From: Rhizobium lentis
GTDB taxonomy: Bacteria > Pseudomonadota > Alphaproteobacteria > Rhizobiales > Rhizobiaceae
Direction: 5' to 3'
Assembly (NCBI RefSeq): GCF_014200175.1
Contig: NZ_JACHBD010000010.1
Span: 1-64,000 of the forward strand
DNA: 64,000 nucleotides
The position numbers and the translations under genes were made by a program. Numbering within the stretch: the stretch's first letter is position 1; each line of letters opens with the position of its first letter. Of this stretch, positions 7,589 to 16,127 are shown in pieces. The notes beneath the pieces are model-generated. The model had not been told where the DNA came from and made no database searches. It saw only the letters and a list, made by a program, of their open reading frames with translations.

Positions 7589-8479
7589 ATGAGCACGGTC
7601 ACCGTTAAAACCGGCCAGCCATCCGCTCTTGCGGAATTCTGGCACTATTTCTCCCGCAACAAGGGCGCCGTCATCGGCCTCTTTGTTTTTGTCGTCATTC
7701 TCGTCGTTGCGATCTTCGCACCGGTCTTTGCGCCACATGCGCCAAACGAGCAGAACCGCGAGGTGCTGCTCGCCGTGCCTTCCTGGATGGAGGGAGGCCA
7801 CGCCTCCTTTCCGCTCGGAACGGATGCCGTCGGCCGCGATATCCTCTCGCGGCTGATCTACGGCGCGCGGTTCTCACTCTTCATCGGCGTCGTGGTCGTC
7901 ACACTTTCGGTCATATGTGGTGTCCTGATCGGCCTCGTCGCCGGCTATTTCCGCGGCCGGATCGATACCGTCATCATGCGCCTGATGGACATCATCCTGG
8001 CCTTCCCGTCGCTGCTGCTCGCGCTCGTGCTGGTGGCGGTCCTCGGTCCTGGCCTGACCAACGCGATGATCGCGATTTCGCTGGTCAACCAGCCGCATTT
8101 CGTGCGGCTGACCCGCGCCTCTGTCATTTCGGAGCGTGAGAAGGAATATGTGATCGCCTCACGGGTCGCCGGTGCAGGCACCCTGCGGCTGATGTTCAAG
8201 ACCATCCTGCCGAACTGTCTGGGGCCGTTGATCGTCCAGGCGACGCTCGCCTTCTCGGCGGCAATCCTCGATGCCGCCGCCCTCGGCTTTCTCGGCATGG
8301 GTGCCCAGCCGCCGACGCCCGAATGGGGCACGATGCTTGCTGAATCCCGTGAGTTCATCTCGCGCGCCTGGTGGGTCGTGACATTTCCGGGTCTTGCCAT
8401 CCTCATCACCGTTCTTGCCATCAACCTGATGGGCGACGGCCTGCGCGATGCACTTGATCCCAAGCTGAAGAGGTCGTGA
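7589..8479 (+). CDS. dppC: Dipeptide ABC transporter, permease DppC
   Basis: This 296-residue inner-membrane permease is of DppC/OppC type. A cytoplasmic N-terminus with the family's FWHYFSRNKGAVIGL segment precedes the first helix, then FPLGTDAVGRDILSRLIYGA (residues 71-90) marks the family. The EAA loop is EYVIASRVAGAGTLRLMF, and LGFLGMGAQPPTPEWG near residue 230 is nearly invariant in DppC proteins. Its stop shares a base with the start of dppD (TGATG), which indicates translational coupling. Confidence 0.92.
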   Translation: MSTVTVKTGQPSALAEFWHYFSRNKGAVIGLFVFVVILVVAIFAPVFAPHAPNEQNREVLLAVPSWMEGGHASFPLGTDAVGRDILSRLIYGARFSLFIGVVVVTLSVICGVLIGLVAGYFRGRIDTVIMRLMDIILAFPSLLLALVLVAVLGPGLTNAMIAISLVNQPHFVRLTRASVISEREKEYVIASRVAGAGTLRLMFKTILPNCLGPLIVQATLAFSAAILDAAALGFLGMGAQPPTPEWGTMLAESREFISRAWWVVTFPGLAILITVLAINLMGDGLRDALDPKLKRS

Positions 8480-9495
8480 TGCCGCTCCTCGAAATCGAAA
8501 ATCTTACTGTCGAATTCCAGACGTCCTCCGGTCTTTTCCGCGCCGTCGATGGCGTATCGCTTGCCTGCGACAAGGGCGAGATCCTGTCGATCGTCGGTGA
8601 ATCCGGCTCCGGCAAATCCGTTGCCATGCTGGCCCTGATGGGGCTTTTGCCCTGGACTGCCAAGATCACCGCCGACCGCATGCAGTTCGACGGCCAGGAT
8701 CTGCGCGGCATCTCCGCCCGCCAGCGTCGAAGGATCGTCGGCAAGGACATGGCGATGATCTTCCAGGAGCCGATGTCGAGCCTCAATCCGTGTTTCACCG
8801 TCGGCTTCCAGCTCGGCGAGACCCTGCGCTTCCACATGGGCCTCAACCGGAAAGAGCGCCGCGAACGCTCGATCGAGCTCTTGAACCTCGTCGGAATTCC
8901 GGCGCCGGAAGACCGGCTCTCGAACTTCCCGCATCAGATGTCGGGTGGGATGAGCCAGCGCGTCATGATCGCCATGGCGCTCGCCTGCAATCCGAAGCTC
9001 CTGATCGCCGACGAGCCGACGACTGCGCTCGACGTGACGATCCAGGCGCAAATTCTCGATCTGCTTGTGCGCCTGCAGAAGGAGCACGGCATGGCGCTGG
9101 TGCTGATCACCCACGACATGGGTGTCGTTGCCGAAACCGCCGAGCGCGTGCAGGTGCAATATGCCGGCCAGAAGGTCGAGGAGCAGCCGGTGAGGGCGCT
9201 GTTTCGCGATCCGCACCACCCCTATACGGCAGCCCTGCTCGCCGCCCTTCCGGAACGCGCCAAAGTCGGCCAGCGTCTCCCCTCGATCGCCGGCGTCGTG
9301 CCCGGCCAGCATGGCCGCCCGACAGGCTGTCTGTTCGCGCCACGTTGCGGCTACGCCACGGTCGAATGCGATCGCGGCGTCGTACGCCAGGGGCCGGAGC
9401 TCGGGCTGGCTTTATGCAATTATCCATTGAAGGACGGCAAGCCGCTAGGGCATCCCGGCGTGATGCGCGTCGAAACTGCAGGAGACCTGGTATGA
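8479..9495 (+). CDS. dppD: Dipeptide ABC transporter, ATPase DppD
   Basis: This 338-residue ATP-binding subunit has Walker A GESGSGKS at residues 40-47, Q-loop IFQEPMSSLNP, signature SGGMSQRV, Walker B LLIADEPTTALD and H-loop LITHDMG. The C-terminal oligopeptide-transporter extension with GCLFAPRC near residue 285 is present; it often carries cysteines that bind an Fe-S cluster in this family. A GTG lies one codon upstream of the chosen ATG, but the ATG gives the normal MPLLEIENL start. The gene overlaps the ends of both neighbours. Confidence 0.92.
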   Translation: MPLLEIENLTVEFQTSSGLFRAVDGVSLACDKGEILSIVGESGSGKSVAMLALMGLLPWTAKITADRMQFDGQDLRGISARQRRRIVGKDMAMIFQEPMSSLNPCFTVGFQLGETLRFHMGLNRKERRERSIELLNLVGIPAPEDRLSNFPHQMSGGMSQRVMIAMALACNPKLLIADEPTTALDVTIQAQILDLLVRLQKEHGMALVLITHDMGVVAETAERVQVQYAGQKVEEQPVRALFRDPHHPYTAALLAALPERAKVGQRLPSIAGVVPGQHGRPTGCLFAPRCGYATVECDRGVVRQGPELGLALCNYPLKDGKPLGHPGVMRVETAGDLV

Positions 9496-10445
9496 CGGGC
9501 GCTGTTCTCGAGGGCAGGGATCTCGCCCGCTTCTACACCGTCAACCGCGGTCTCTTCAAAGCCGACGCCACCGTCAAGGCGTTGAACGGCGTCAGCTTCA
9601 GCCTTCATTCCGGCAAGACCCTTGCCGTCGTCGGCGAATCCGGTTGCGGCAAGTCGACGCTTGCCCGTCTGGTCACGATGATCGAGGATCCGACGGCCGG
9701 CGAATTGCTGATCGACGGCAAGCCGGCGCGAGTCGGCGACCGCAGCCTGCGCAGCCAGGTGCAGATCGTCTTCCAGAATCCCTACGGCTCGCTCAACCCG
9801 CGCCAGAAGGTGGGTGCAATTCTGGAAGAGCCGCTGAAGATCAATACCGATCTCGATGCCGGTGCCCGCCGCCGCAAGGTGGAGGAGATGATGGCCCGCG
9901 TCGGGCTGCGCCCGGAACATCATGGCCGCTACCCCCATATGTTCTCCGGCGGCCAGCGGCAGCGCATCGCCATTGCCCGCGCCCTGATGCTGCGGCCGAA
10001 GGTGCTGGTGCTCGATGAACCGGTTTCGGCGCTGGATCTGTCGATCCAGGCGCAGGTGCTGAACTTGCTTATGGATCTGCAGAAGGAGATGGGTCTTGCC
10101 TATCTCTTCATCTCGCATGGCCTCTCGGTCGTCCATCACATCGCCGACGAGGTGATGGTGATGTATCTCGGTCGCCCGATCGAAACCGGTCCTGCAGCCG
10201 AGGTCTTCGCCCGCCCGCGCCATCCCTATACGGCCGCCTTGCTGTCGGCGACCCCCATCGCCGATCCCGAGCGCGCCAAGAACCGCATCCGCCTGCAGGG
10301 CGAACTTCCATCGCCGCTGAAGCCGCCGTCCGGCTGTCACTTCAACCCGCGCTGCTGGAAGGCGCAGGACTATTGTCGCCAGGTTTCTCCCGAATTACGG
10401 GGAGAAGGCGCACAGCAATATGCCTGTCATTTCCCGCTCGACTGA
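9492..10445 (+). CDS. dppF: Dipeptide ABC transporter, ATPase DppF
   Basis: This 317-residue second ATPase has Walker A GESGCGKS (48-55), Q-loop IVFQNPYGSLNPRQKV, signature SGGQRQRI, Walker B LVLDEPVSALD and H-loop FISHGLSV. Its His replaces the more usual ITHDL, as in DppF/OppF. The C-terminal PPSGCHFNPRCWKAQDYC extension is characteristic. The start codon overlaps the dppD stop (ATGA); an apparent longer open frame upstream is only read-through of the dppD region. With DppD it energises import through DppBC. Confidence 0.93.
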   Translation: MTGAVLEGRDLARFYTVNRGLFKADATVKALNGVSFSLHSGKTLAVVGESGCGKSTLARLVTMIEDPTAGELLIDGKPARVGDRSLRSQVQIVFQNPYGSLNPRQKVGAILEEPLKINTDLDAGARRRKVEEMMARVGLRPEHHGRYPHMFSGGQRQRIAIARALMLRPKVLVLDEPVSALDLSIQAQVLNLLMDLQKEMGLAYLFISHGLSVVHHIADEVMVMYLGRPIETGPAAEVFARPRHPYTAALLSATPIADPERAKNRIRLQGELPSPLKPPSGCHFNPRCWKAQDYCRQVSPELRGEGAQQYACHFPLD

Positions 10446-10472
10446 GCGGGAGGCCGCCGTTTGAGAGGAAAC

Positions 10473-11012
10473 ATGCAGGACGACCCGATCAACAAACCTC
10501 ATGCGATCATCGTCATGGGGGTCAGCGGCTGCGGCAAGTCCTCGGTTGGCGAAAAACTCGCCGAGGCCTTGCACCTGGCCTTCGTCGAAGGTGATGCGCT
10601 TCATCCCGCTTCCAATGTCGAGAAGATGTCGAAGGGCATTCCGCTGACCGATGAGGATCGGATGCCATGGCTCGACCTGATCGGCAAACGCATGCATGCC
10701 TCGCTGGAAAAAGGAGAAGGCATCATCGTCTCCTGTTCGGCGCTGAAGCGCATCTATCGTGAGAGGCTGAGGGCTGCTGCCGGCGGCAATCTGTTCTTCA
10801 TCTACCTCGAAGGATCCAAGGCGCTGCTGACGAAGCGAATGGGTGAGCGCAAAGGACACTTCATGCCAGTCTCGCTGCTCGAAAGTCAGCTTGCGACACT
10901 CGAGGTGCCGACGGGCGAACAAGGCGTTGTCACCGTCGACATCGACGACACGGTCGACGGCATTGCGGCGACGGCCCTGCGGGGTCTCTCCACCCTCGGT
11001 GTTATGGTTTGA
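10473..11012 (+). CDS. gntK: Gluconokinase
   Basis: This 179-residue carbohydrate kinase phosphorylates gluconate with ATP to 6-phosphogluconate. It has a P-loop GVSGCGKS at residues 16-23, the VEGDALHPASNVEKMSKGIP substrate segment typical of GntK/IdnK, LTDEDRMPWL, and the SCSALKRIYRERLR motif near 88-101. The ATG at 10473 follows GAGAGGA; a TTG four codons earlier is an alternative. It sits 27 bases behind dppF and may share its transcript, though the functions are unrelated. Its 3' end overlaps the convergent oxidoreductase gene by 11 bases. Confidence 0.92.
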   Translation: MQDDPINKPHAIIVMGVSGCGKSSVGEKLAEALHLAFVEGDALHPASNVEKMSKGIPLTDEDRMPWLDLIGKRMHASLEKGEGIIVSCSALKRIYRERLRAAAGGNLFFIYLEGSKALLTKRMGERKGHFMPVSLLESQLATLEVPTGEQGVVTVDIDDTVDGIAATALRGLSTLGVMV

Positions 11013-12249
11013 AGCGCTGCGGCGAGTAAGCCGAGATATCGATGAGCGGCGTTTCGCCGGTGATAAGTTCCGCGAGTACGCGGCCGGTCACCGGCCCGAG
11101 CGTCAGCCCGTGATGGGCGTGGCCGAAGGCGAACCACAGGCCCTGATGGCGAGGAGCCTTGCCGATGACAGGCAACATGTCTGATGTGCAGGGGCGCGCG
11201 CCCATCCACGGTTCGGGATCGAGCCTTTCTCCAAGCGGGAAGATCGTACGCGCCACGGCTTCCGCCCGGTCGAGCTGCACCGGCGTCTTCGGCGCGTCGA
11301 GCCTTGCAAACTCCGCCCCCGTCGTCAGGCGAATCCCGCGGTTCATCGGCGCCAGCAAATAACCGCGCTCGGCATCGAGGATCCAGTTGTTGAGCATGGC
11401 ATTGCCCTTGGCGGCATAATGCATGTGATAGCCGCGCTTGATCCCGAGGGGAAAGGAATAACCGAGCCGGCGCGTCGCGACAGCTGCCCAAGGACCGAGC
11501 GCGAGGACCGCATCCTCCGCTTCGAGTGCGCCCTCGCTGGTCATGATCTTCCAGCCGGCGCCGAACTGGCCGAGCGAGGCGGCGTCGCCTGTGACGAAGC
11601 GGCCGCCGAGGCTTTCGAAATAGCGGCGATAGGCCAATGTCAGCGCATGCGGGTCGAGCACTGACCAGGGATCACGCCAACGGATACCGCCGGCGAAACG
11701 GACGGTCATATCGGGTTCCATGCGGGCGATGTCGGCCGGCGTCAGGCTGTCATAGGTCAAGCCGAATTCGGTCTGCCAAAGTGCGGCCTCTGCAAGGGCC
11801 TCGTCGCGCGCCGCTTCCGTCCGGAAAATCTTCATCCAGCCGTCCTTGCGGATTAGCGCCTGCGCCTGCGAGGCCTCGATCAGGTCCTTGTGCTCGGCAA
11901 CCGAGTTTTCGATCAGCGGCGCATAAGCCCGGGTGATGACCGCGTGGCGCCGCGCATTCGAATTCCACCAGTAACGGGCGAGAAAGGCGAGCTGGCTCGG
12001 CAGCGCACTGAGATGATAATGGGCATCGATTTCGTTGTTGAGCGCATAACGCAGCAGCAGCCCGAATTGCTGGGGGAAGCCGTAAGGTGCCACCCCTTCG
12101 CGCTGGATCAGGCCAGCATTGCCGAAGGAGGTTTCGCTGCCCGGATCCTTGCGGTCGATCAGCGTCACCTGCCGGCCGCGTCGCTGCAGATGGATGGCAG
12201 TGGACACCCCGACGATGCCGGCGCCGAGCACGATTGCGTTTTTTGTCAT
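11002..12249 (-). CDS. FAD-dependent D-amino acid dehydrogenase-like oxidoreductase (DadA family)
   Basis: This 415-residue DAO-family flavoprotein has the dinucleotide site VLGAGIVGVSTAIHL at residues 7-21 and the acidic end of strand 2 (LIDRKDPGSETS). The FGNAGLIQREGVAPYG segment, characteristic of DadA-like enzymes, and a C-terminal GHAHHGLTLGPVTGR complete the FAD site. DadA oxidises D-amino acids to 2-oxo acids and ammonia and passes electrons to the respiratory chain. Close relatives act on other amines, so the substrate is open. The ATG at 12249 gives the normal MTKNAIVLGAG start. It is convergent with gntK and downstream of the polyketide genes, with about 70 bases between. Confidence 0.85.
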   Translation of the reverse strand: MTKNAIVLGAGIVGVSTAIHLQRRGRQVTLIDRKDPGSETSFGNAGLIQREGVAPYGFPQQFGLLLRYALNNEIDAHYHLSALPSQLAFLARYWWNSNARRHAVITRAYAPLIENSVAEHKDLIEASQAQALIRKDGWMKIFRTEAARDEALAEAALWQTEFGLTYDSLTPADIARMEPDMTVRFAGGIRWRDPWSVLDPHALTLAYRRYFESLGGRFVTGDAASLGQFGAGWKIMTSEGALEAEDAVLALGPWAAVATRRLGYSFPLGIKRGYHMHYAAKGNAMLNNWILDAERGYLLAPMNRGIRLTTGAEFARLDAPKTPVQLDRAEAVARTIFPLGERLDPEPWMGARPCTSDMLPVIGKAPRHQGLWFAFGHAHHGLTLGPVTGRVLAELITGETPLIDISAYSPQRFKP

Positions 12250-12320
12250 TCCCCTGCATTCCGCTTGATTATCCGGTAAAATGCCCGGGCCGAACCCGGG
12301 GCGCAAACGAAAAATCGTGT

Positions 12321-12824
12321 TCATTTCAAAATCATTGCGCTTTCCAATGCGGCATTTTCGGCCTTTATCCGCACATGCAGGATGGCGGCATTGAAAAGCG
12401 AAAAGACGACCGCAAAGACCGGCAGGCCAAAGGCGAGAGGAAGGGTCGCGATCTCGCCGGCGACGATCGCATAGTTCGGATGCCGGAGAAAGCGGTAGGG
12501 GCCGGAGCGGATGAGTGGTGCCCCTGGCAGAATGATGATGCGAGTCGTCCAGCGGTCCTTCAGCGTCGCCAGCACCCAGAACCGCAGCGCCTGTAGCCCC
12601 ATGAATATCGCCAACCAGAAGGGCTCGATCGGTCTGCCGGGCGCCAGCAGCCAGAGGCCGATGATCCAGACCGCGTGCAGCGCCACCATCAGTGGATAGT
12701 GTTCGGGCGCGACCTCTCTGGCACCCCTGGTACGAAGGGCGGCGGTGTTGCGCCGGGCAAGCACGAGCTCTCCCAGCCGCTGCAGCGTCACGAATGTCAG
12801 AAGTACGATCGACGGCCACATCAT
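12321..12824 (-). CDS. Isoprenylcysteine carboxyl methyltransferase-family protein (alkylpyrone O-methyltransferase-like)
   Basis: This 167-residue membrane protein of about four helices carries the C-terminal SAM-binding signature of the ICMT/PEMT family: SGPYRFLRHPNYAIVAGE around residues 107-124, including the RHPNY core. Its start overlaps the stop of the type III polyketide synthase gene (ATGA), so the pair is co-translated. In Bacillus, a type III synthase (BpsA) is likewise paired with a member of this methyltransferase family (BpsB) that methylates alkylpyrones. By analogy this protein probably O-methylates the polyketide product at the membrane. That is inference from context; the fold assignment is firm. 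Confidence 0.8.
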   Translation of the reverse strand: MMWPSIVLLTFVTLQRLGELVLARRNTAALRTRGAREVAPEHYPLMVALHAVWIIGLWLLAPGRPIEPFWLAIFMGLQALRFWVLATLKDRWTTRIIILPGAPLIRSGPYRFLRHPNYAIVAGEIATLPLAFGLPVFAVVFSLFNAAILHVRIKAENAALESAMILK

Positions 12825-13873
12825 GCGGTCCTCCGAAGCGTCACGCAGCTCGCCGAGAAGCCCGGGCCCATTGCGATCATCGCCGAGCGCTCCGGCAACC
12901 CGGCGCGGATCGCCCGCTCCAGCACGAAGAGAACGGTCGGCGAAGACATGTTGCCGTATTCGGCAAGCACGGCTCGTTCGTGATCGAGTGTGCCGGATGT
13001 CAGTGAAAGCGCGCTCTCCATTGCGGCCAGCACCTTTGTGCCGCCGGGATGGCAGATGAAGCGGTCGATGTCTGCCAGTTCCAGACCGTTTCGCGCCAGA
13101 ATGGCCGTCACCGCCGGGGCGAGCTCCCGTTCGGCGAAGGGCGGCAGCGATTGGGCCAGCACGATGCCGAAGCCGCCGTCGTCGATCTTCCATCCCATGA
13201 TATCGAGCGTGTCGGGAAACAGGTGCTCGCCGGTCGATTCCACTTCCGCTAGGCCGCCTTCGCTCGCGCGGAGCACGCAGGCGGCCGCGCCGTCGCCGAA
13301 CAGCGCCGTCGCGATGATGTTCGGCCGCGTCAGTTCGTCGAGCCGGAAGGCGAGCGTGCAAAGCTCGATCGAGACGAAAAGCACGACGGCGCCCGGCCGG
13401 CTGCGGGCTAGCCGTGCCGCGATCGCAAAACCCGAGACGCCGGCAGCGCAGCCAAGCCCGAAGACCGGCACACGCTCGATATCGGCTCTGAAACCCATCC
13501 TGCGGCTAAGCTGCGCATCGAGGCTCGGCGTCGTAAAGCCGGTGGAAGAAACGGTGACGACACAGTCGACATCGCCGGCCTCAAGCCCGGCCCGGCGAAG
13601 TGCCGAGGTGGCCGCCTCGACGAAAAGTCCGCCCGCCACCTCCGCATAGGCCAGCATCCGGTCCTGCCAGCCATGCGGCTCGTCGAACCAGGCAAGCGGC
13701 TGTGCCGCATGACGCTTGTAGATACCGGCGGTGTCGAAGACGCGGGCAAGATGATGGAAATCCTCGAAACGGCCGGCAAACAGCCGAGCCGAGACTTCGG
13801 CCGCCTGGTTTTGCAAGATGACATGTTCGGGCGTGGCGGTGGCGAGGCTGACGAGTCTCACGGTATCGGTCAC
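12821..13873 (-). CDS. Type III polyketide synthase (chalcone/stilbene synthase family)
   Basis: This 350-residue homodimeric ketosynthase has the full catalytic triad of the family: Cys142 in FGLGCAAG, His275 in FICHPGG and Asn308 in YGNMSS. The second GFG-like loop is GPGFSA near the C-terminus. Bacterial relatives condense long-chain acyl-CoA starters with malonyl-CoA to alkylpyrones or alkylresorcinols. I chose the GTG at 13873 because an AAGGAGA ribosome site lies at correct spacing; an ATG 13 codons earlier gives a less typical N-terminus. It is coupled to the ICMT-like gene downstream and divergent from the TPR gene at 14042. Confidence 0.92.
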   Translation of the reverse strand: MTDTVRLVSLATATPEHVILQNQAAEVSARLFAGRFEDFHHLARVFDTAGIYKRHAAQPLAWFDEPHGWQDRMLAYAEVAGGLFVEAATSALRRAGLEAGDVDCVVTVSSTGFTTPSLDAQLSRRMGFRADIERVPVFGLGCAAGVSGFAIAARLARSRPGAVVLFVSIELCTLAFRLDELTRPNIIATALFGDGAAACVLRASEGGLAEVESTGEHLFPDTLDIMGWKIDDGGFGIVLAQSLPPFAERELAPAVTAILARNGLELADIDRFICHPGGTKVLAAMESALSLTSGTLDHERAVLAEYGNMSSPTVLFVLERAIRAGLPERSAMIAMGPGFSASCVTLRRTA

Positions 13874-14041
13874 GGAATTCTCCTTGTCTTCCCGGCACAA
13901 CGCTGAGAACACCCGGTCCCGATGATTTATTCGGCGTCGATGGCTTCACGAAGCAGTGATGAAAAAAATGGAGGGGCCGGCGAATAAGACCCTGTGCAGC
14001 GGTGTTCACTCCTCGCAACGTCACTCTCGAGGAGTTCTCCC

Positions 14042-14578
14042 ATGACGATCACGACAGTCCGCATCGCTTCCATCCTTCTCGGCGGCTGCCTTGCCGCTTC
14101 CCTCTTCTCCGGCCCCGTCTTTGCTGTCGGCAATGACAACCGCACGATGCCGACCTGCAAGAAGGGTGAGATCTACGACCAGAAGACCAAGAAATGCGTC
14201 AAGCAGCAGAGCGCCAATGTCTCGGACGAGAACCGTACCGACTATGCCTATTCGCTGGCCAAGGCCGGCCGCTATGAAGAGGCGCTTGCCATGCTCGATA
14301 CTGTCAAGGACCAGAGCAGCGCAGAGGTGCTGAACTATCGCGGTTACGCCACCCGCAAACTCGGCCGCACCGACGAAGGCATCTCCTATTACCTGCAGTC
14401 GGTGAAGAAGGATCCGCAATACGCCAAGGTCCGCGAATATCTCGGCGAAGCCTATGTCATCAAGGGCCGGCTCGATCTCGCAAAAGAGCAGTTGAACACG
14501 ATCAAGACGATCTGCGGCACGGCTTGCGAGGAATATCAGGATCTGAACGCGGCGATCCTCGACCCGTCGAAGATCTGA
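14042..14578 (+). CDS. Secreted TPR-repeat protein
   Basis: This 178-residue protein has a signal peptide (about residues 1-28, ending SGPVFA). A short cysteine-containing segment (MPTCKKGEIYDQKTKKCV) follows, then TPR-like helical repeats: YAYSLAKAGRYEEALAMLD, YRGYATRKLGRTDEGISYYL and YLGEAYVIKGRLDLAKEQL. Two further cysteines close the sequence (ICGTACEEY). It is probably a periplasmic scaffold or interaction protein. The ATG at 14042 is preceded by CGAGGAG at 14028-14034. Forty-odd bases separate it from the sigma-factor gene, so it may belong to that regulon or operon. Confidence 0.75.
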   Translation: MTITTVRIASILLGGCLAASLFSGPVFAVGNDNRTMPTCKKGEIYDQKTKKCVKQQSANVSDENRTDYAYSLAKAGRYEEALAMLDTVKDQSSAEVLNYRGYATRKLGRTDEGISYYLQSVKKDPQYAKVREYLGEAYVIKGRLDLAKEQLNTIKTICGTACEEYQDLNAAILDPSKI

Positions 14579-14622
14579 GCTTAGGTCACTGGCGGGAAAT
14601 GGAGCCGGGAAAGGATATCCGA

Positions 14623-15228
14623 ATGTCGGTCGCGGACGCTACATTTCCTGCCTATAGTCGCGCGAGAATGGAATCGCCGGTTTATCAGGCGGTTCCAAGG
14701 GATGCAGGATCGGCGGAGGCTGCCATCGCGAGCGAAGCGGATATCAGGAGCGGTCTGACGGAAAACCTGGCCAAGCTCTGGCGTTATGGTCTCGTCCTCT
14801 CGCACCAGCGTGATGTCGCCGACGACCTCGTACAGGCGACCTGCCTTCGCGCGCTCGAGCGCGCCGCTCAGTTCGTCCCCGGCACCCGTCTCGACCGCTG
14901 GCTGTTTTCGATTCTGCATTCGATCTGGCTGAACGAGATCCGCTCACGCCGGGTGCGCCAGGGCCAGGGTTTCGTCGATGCCGGCGAGGCGCTGACTTTC
15001 GACGGCGCGCACGACACTGAAACACATGTGATGGCGGGGCAGGTGCTGAAGCAGGTAAATGCGTTGCCCGAGGCGCAGCGCACGGCGGTTTTCCTCGCCT
15101 ATGTGGAAGGACTTTCCTATCGAGAGGTTGCAGGGATATTGGATATCCCGATCGGAACCGTGATGAGCCGGCTGGCGGCCGCCCGCGCCAGGCTCTCCGG
15201 CGCCAGACCTGAAGGGGAACGGCCATGA
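14623..15228 (+). CDS. ECF-type RNA polymerase sigma factor
   Basis: This protein of about 201 residues has sigma region 2 (DVADDLVQATCLRALER, near residue 65) and region 4 with helix-turn-helix LSYREVAGILDIPIGTVMSRL (near 165-185). Region 2.4 is RLDRWLFSILHSIWLNEIRSRR. The spacing and composition are those of small extracytoplasmic-function sigma factors. The start is uncertain: 14623 has an AAAGGA site seven bases upstream, while 14599 and 14668 are alternatives. Its stop overlaps the start of the anti-sigma gene (ATGA), the classic coupled arrangement. Confidence 0.9.
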   Translation: MSVADATFPAYSRARMESPVYQAVPRDAGSAEAAIASEADIRSGLTENLAKLWRYGLVLSHQRDVADDLVQATCLRALERAAQFVPGTRLDRWLFSILHSIWLNEIRSRRVRQGQGFVDAGEALTFDGAHDTETHVMAGQVLKQVNALPEAQRTAVFLAYVEGLSYREVAGILDIPIGTVMSRLAAARARLSGARPEGERP

Positions 15229-16025
15229 GCACCAAACACACCATTCCCTCCGACGAGGATCTCACAGCCTTCATCGATGGCGAGCTGACAGCGCAAGAGA
15301 CAGCCCGCATCGAGGCCATCGTCCAGGAAGATGAGAGCGTCGCCGAACGGCTGAATTTCCTGGCGCGCGCCAGCCTGCCGTTCGAGCAGGCTTTCGCCCC
15401 GCTCCTCTCCGAAGCCCCGCGGGAGAAACTGGAGGCGATGCTCGCCGCCATTCCTGCGCATGAGAACGCAAGATCTATCGCGGAGCCCGCGCCCACGCGC
15501 CGTCGCTTCCTCGGCGCTCTCGCCGCTTCGCTTGTCGCCGGCATCGCCATCGACCGCGCCGTTATCGGCATCGGCAGGGGTTTTTCGGCAAAGGACGAAA
15601 ACAGCGAATGGCGCGCCGCGGTCGCCGACTATATTTCGCTCTATACCGCCGAAACGCTCGCCGGCCCCGTCCCCGGCAGGCAGGACCAGGCCGACCAGCT
15701 CGCCAGTCTCGACGAGAAGCTCGGTCTCTCACTCTCCCCGGAAGCCGTCTCGCTCCCGGGGGTCGATTTCAAACGCGCCCTGCTGCTGCAATATGACGGT
15801 AAGGCGCTCGCCCAGATCGCCTATCTCGACCCCGAGACCGGCCCGATGGCGCTCTGCATCGTGAAATCTGACGCAGGGCCGAAGGCGCCAGACCTTGAAA
15901 ACCGCAATGGTATGAATGTCGTCTACTGGTCGAATGCGACGCATGCCTTCATGCTGATCGGACATGCTGCGGCGGACAGGATGACGGGGATTGCGGAAGG
16001 GGTGAGGGGGAGGGTAGCTGTCTGA
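15225..16025 (+). CDS. Membrane-anchored anti-sigma factor
   Basis: This 266-residue protein starts with an anti-sigma N-terminal domain (DEDLTAFIDGELTAQE, residues 10-25). It has one hydrophobic segment (FLGALAASLVAGIAIDRAVIG, about residues 94-114) after a basic RRR, and a larger exported C-terminal domain. This is the RskA/ChrR-like layout seen in rhizobial anti-sigma factors. It is translated with the sigma factor and should hold it at the membrane until a signal releases it. No zinc-binding HxxxCxxC motif is visible. The signal is unknown. Confidence 0.82.
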   Translation: MSTKHTIPSDEDLTAFIDGELTAQETARIEAIVQEDESVAERLNFLARASLPFEQAFAPLLSEAPREKLEAMLAAIPAHENARSIAEPAPTRRRFLGALAASLVAGIAIDRAVIGIGRGFSAKDENSEWRAAVADYISLYTAETLAGPVPGRQDQADQLASLDEKLGLSLSPEAVSLPGVDFKRALLLQYDGKALAQIAYLDPETGPMALCIVKSDAGPKAPDLENRNGMNVVYWSNATHAFMLIGHAAADRMTGIAEGVRGRVAV

Positions 16026-16127
16026 GGCCCCCACAAACCAAGTAGTACTTTGTGCAGCGTTCTCCAACACGGTTGCGCACCTGTTTCGAGTATGCAAGCT
16101 TAACTCTATCTTATGCAGGGGACAAAG

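Noticed and set aside
12321..13361. Long minus-strand frame giving an extended N-terminus to the ICMT-like protein
   Set aside because: The extension overlaps the polyketide synthase in another frame; the real start is the MM at 12824, coupled to the synthase stop.
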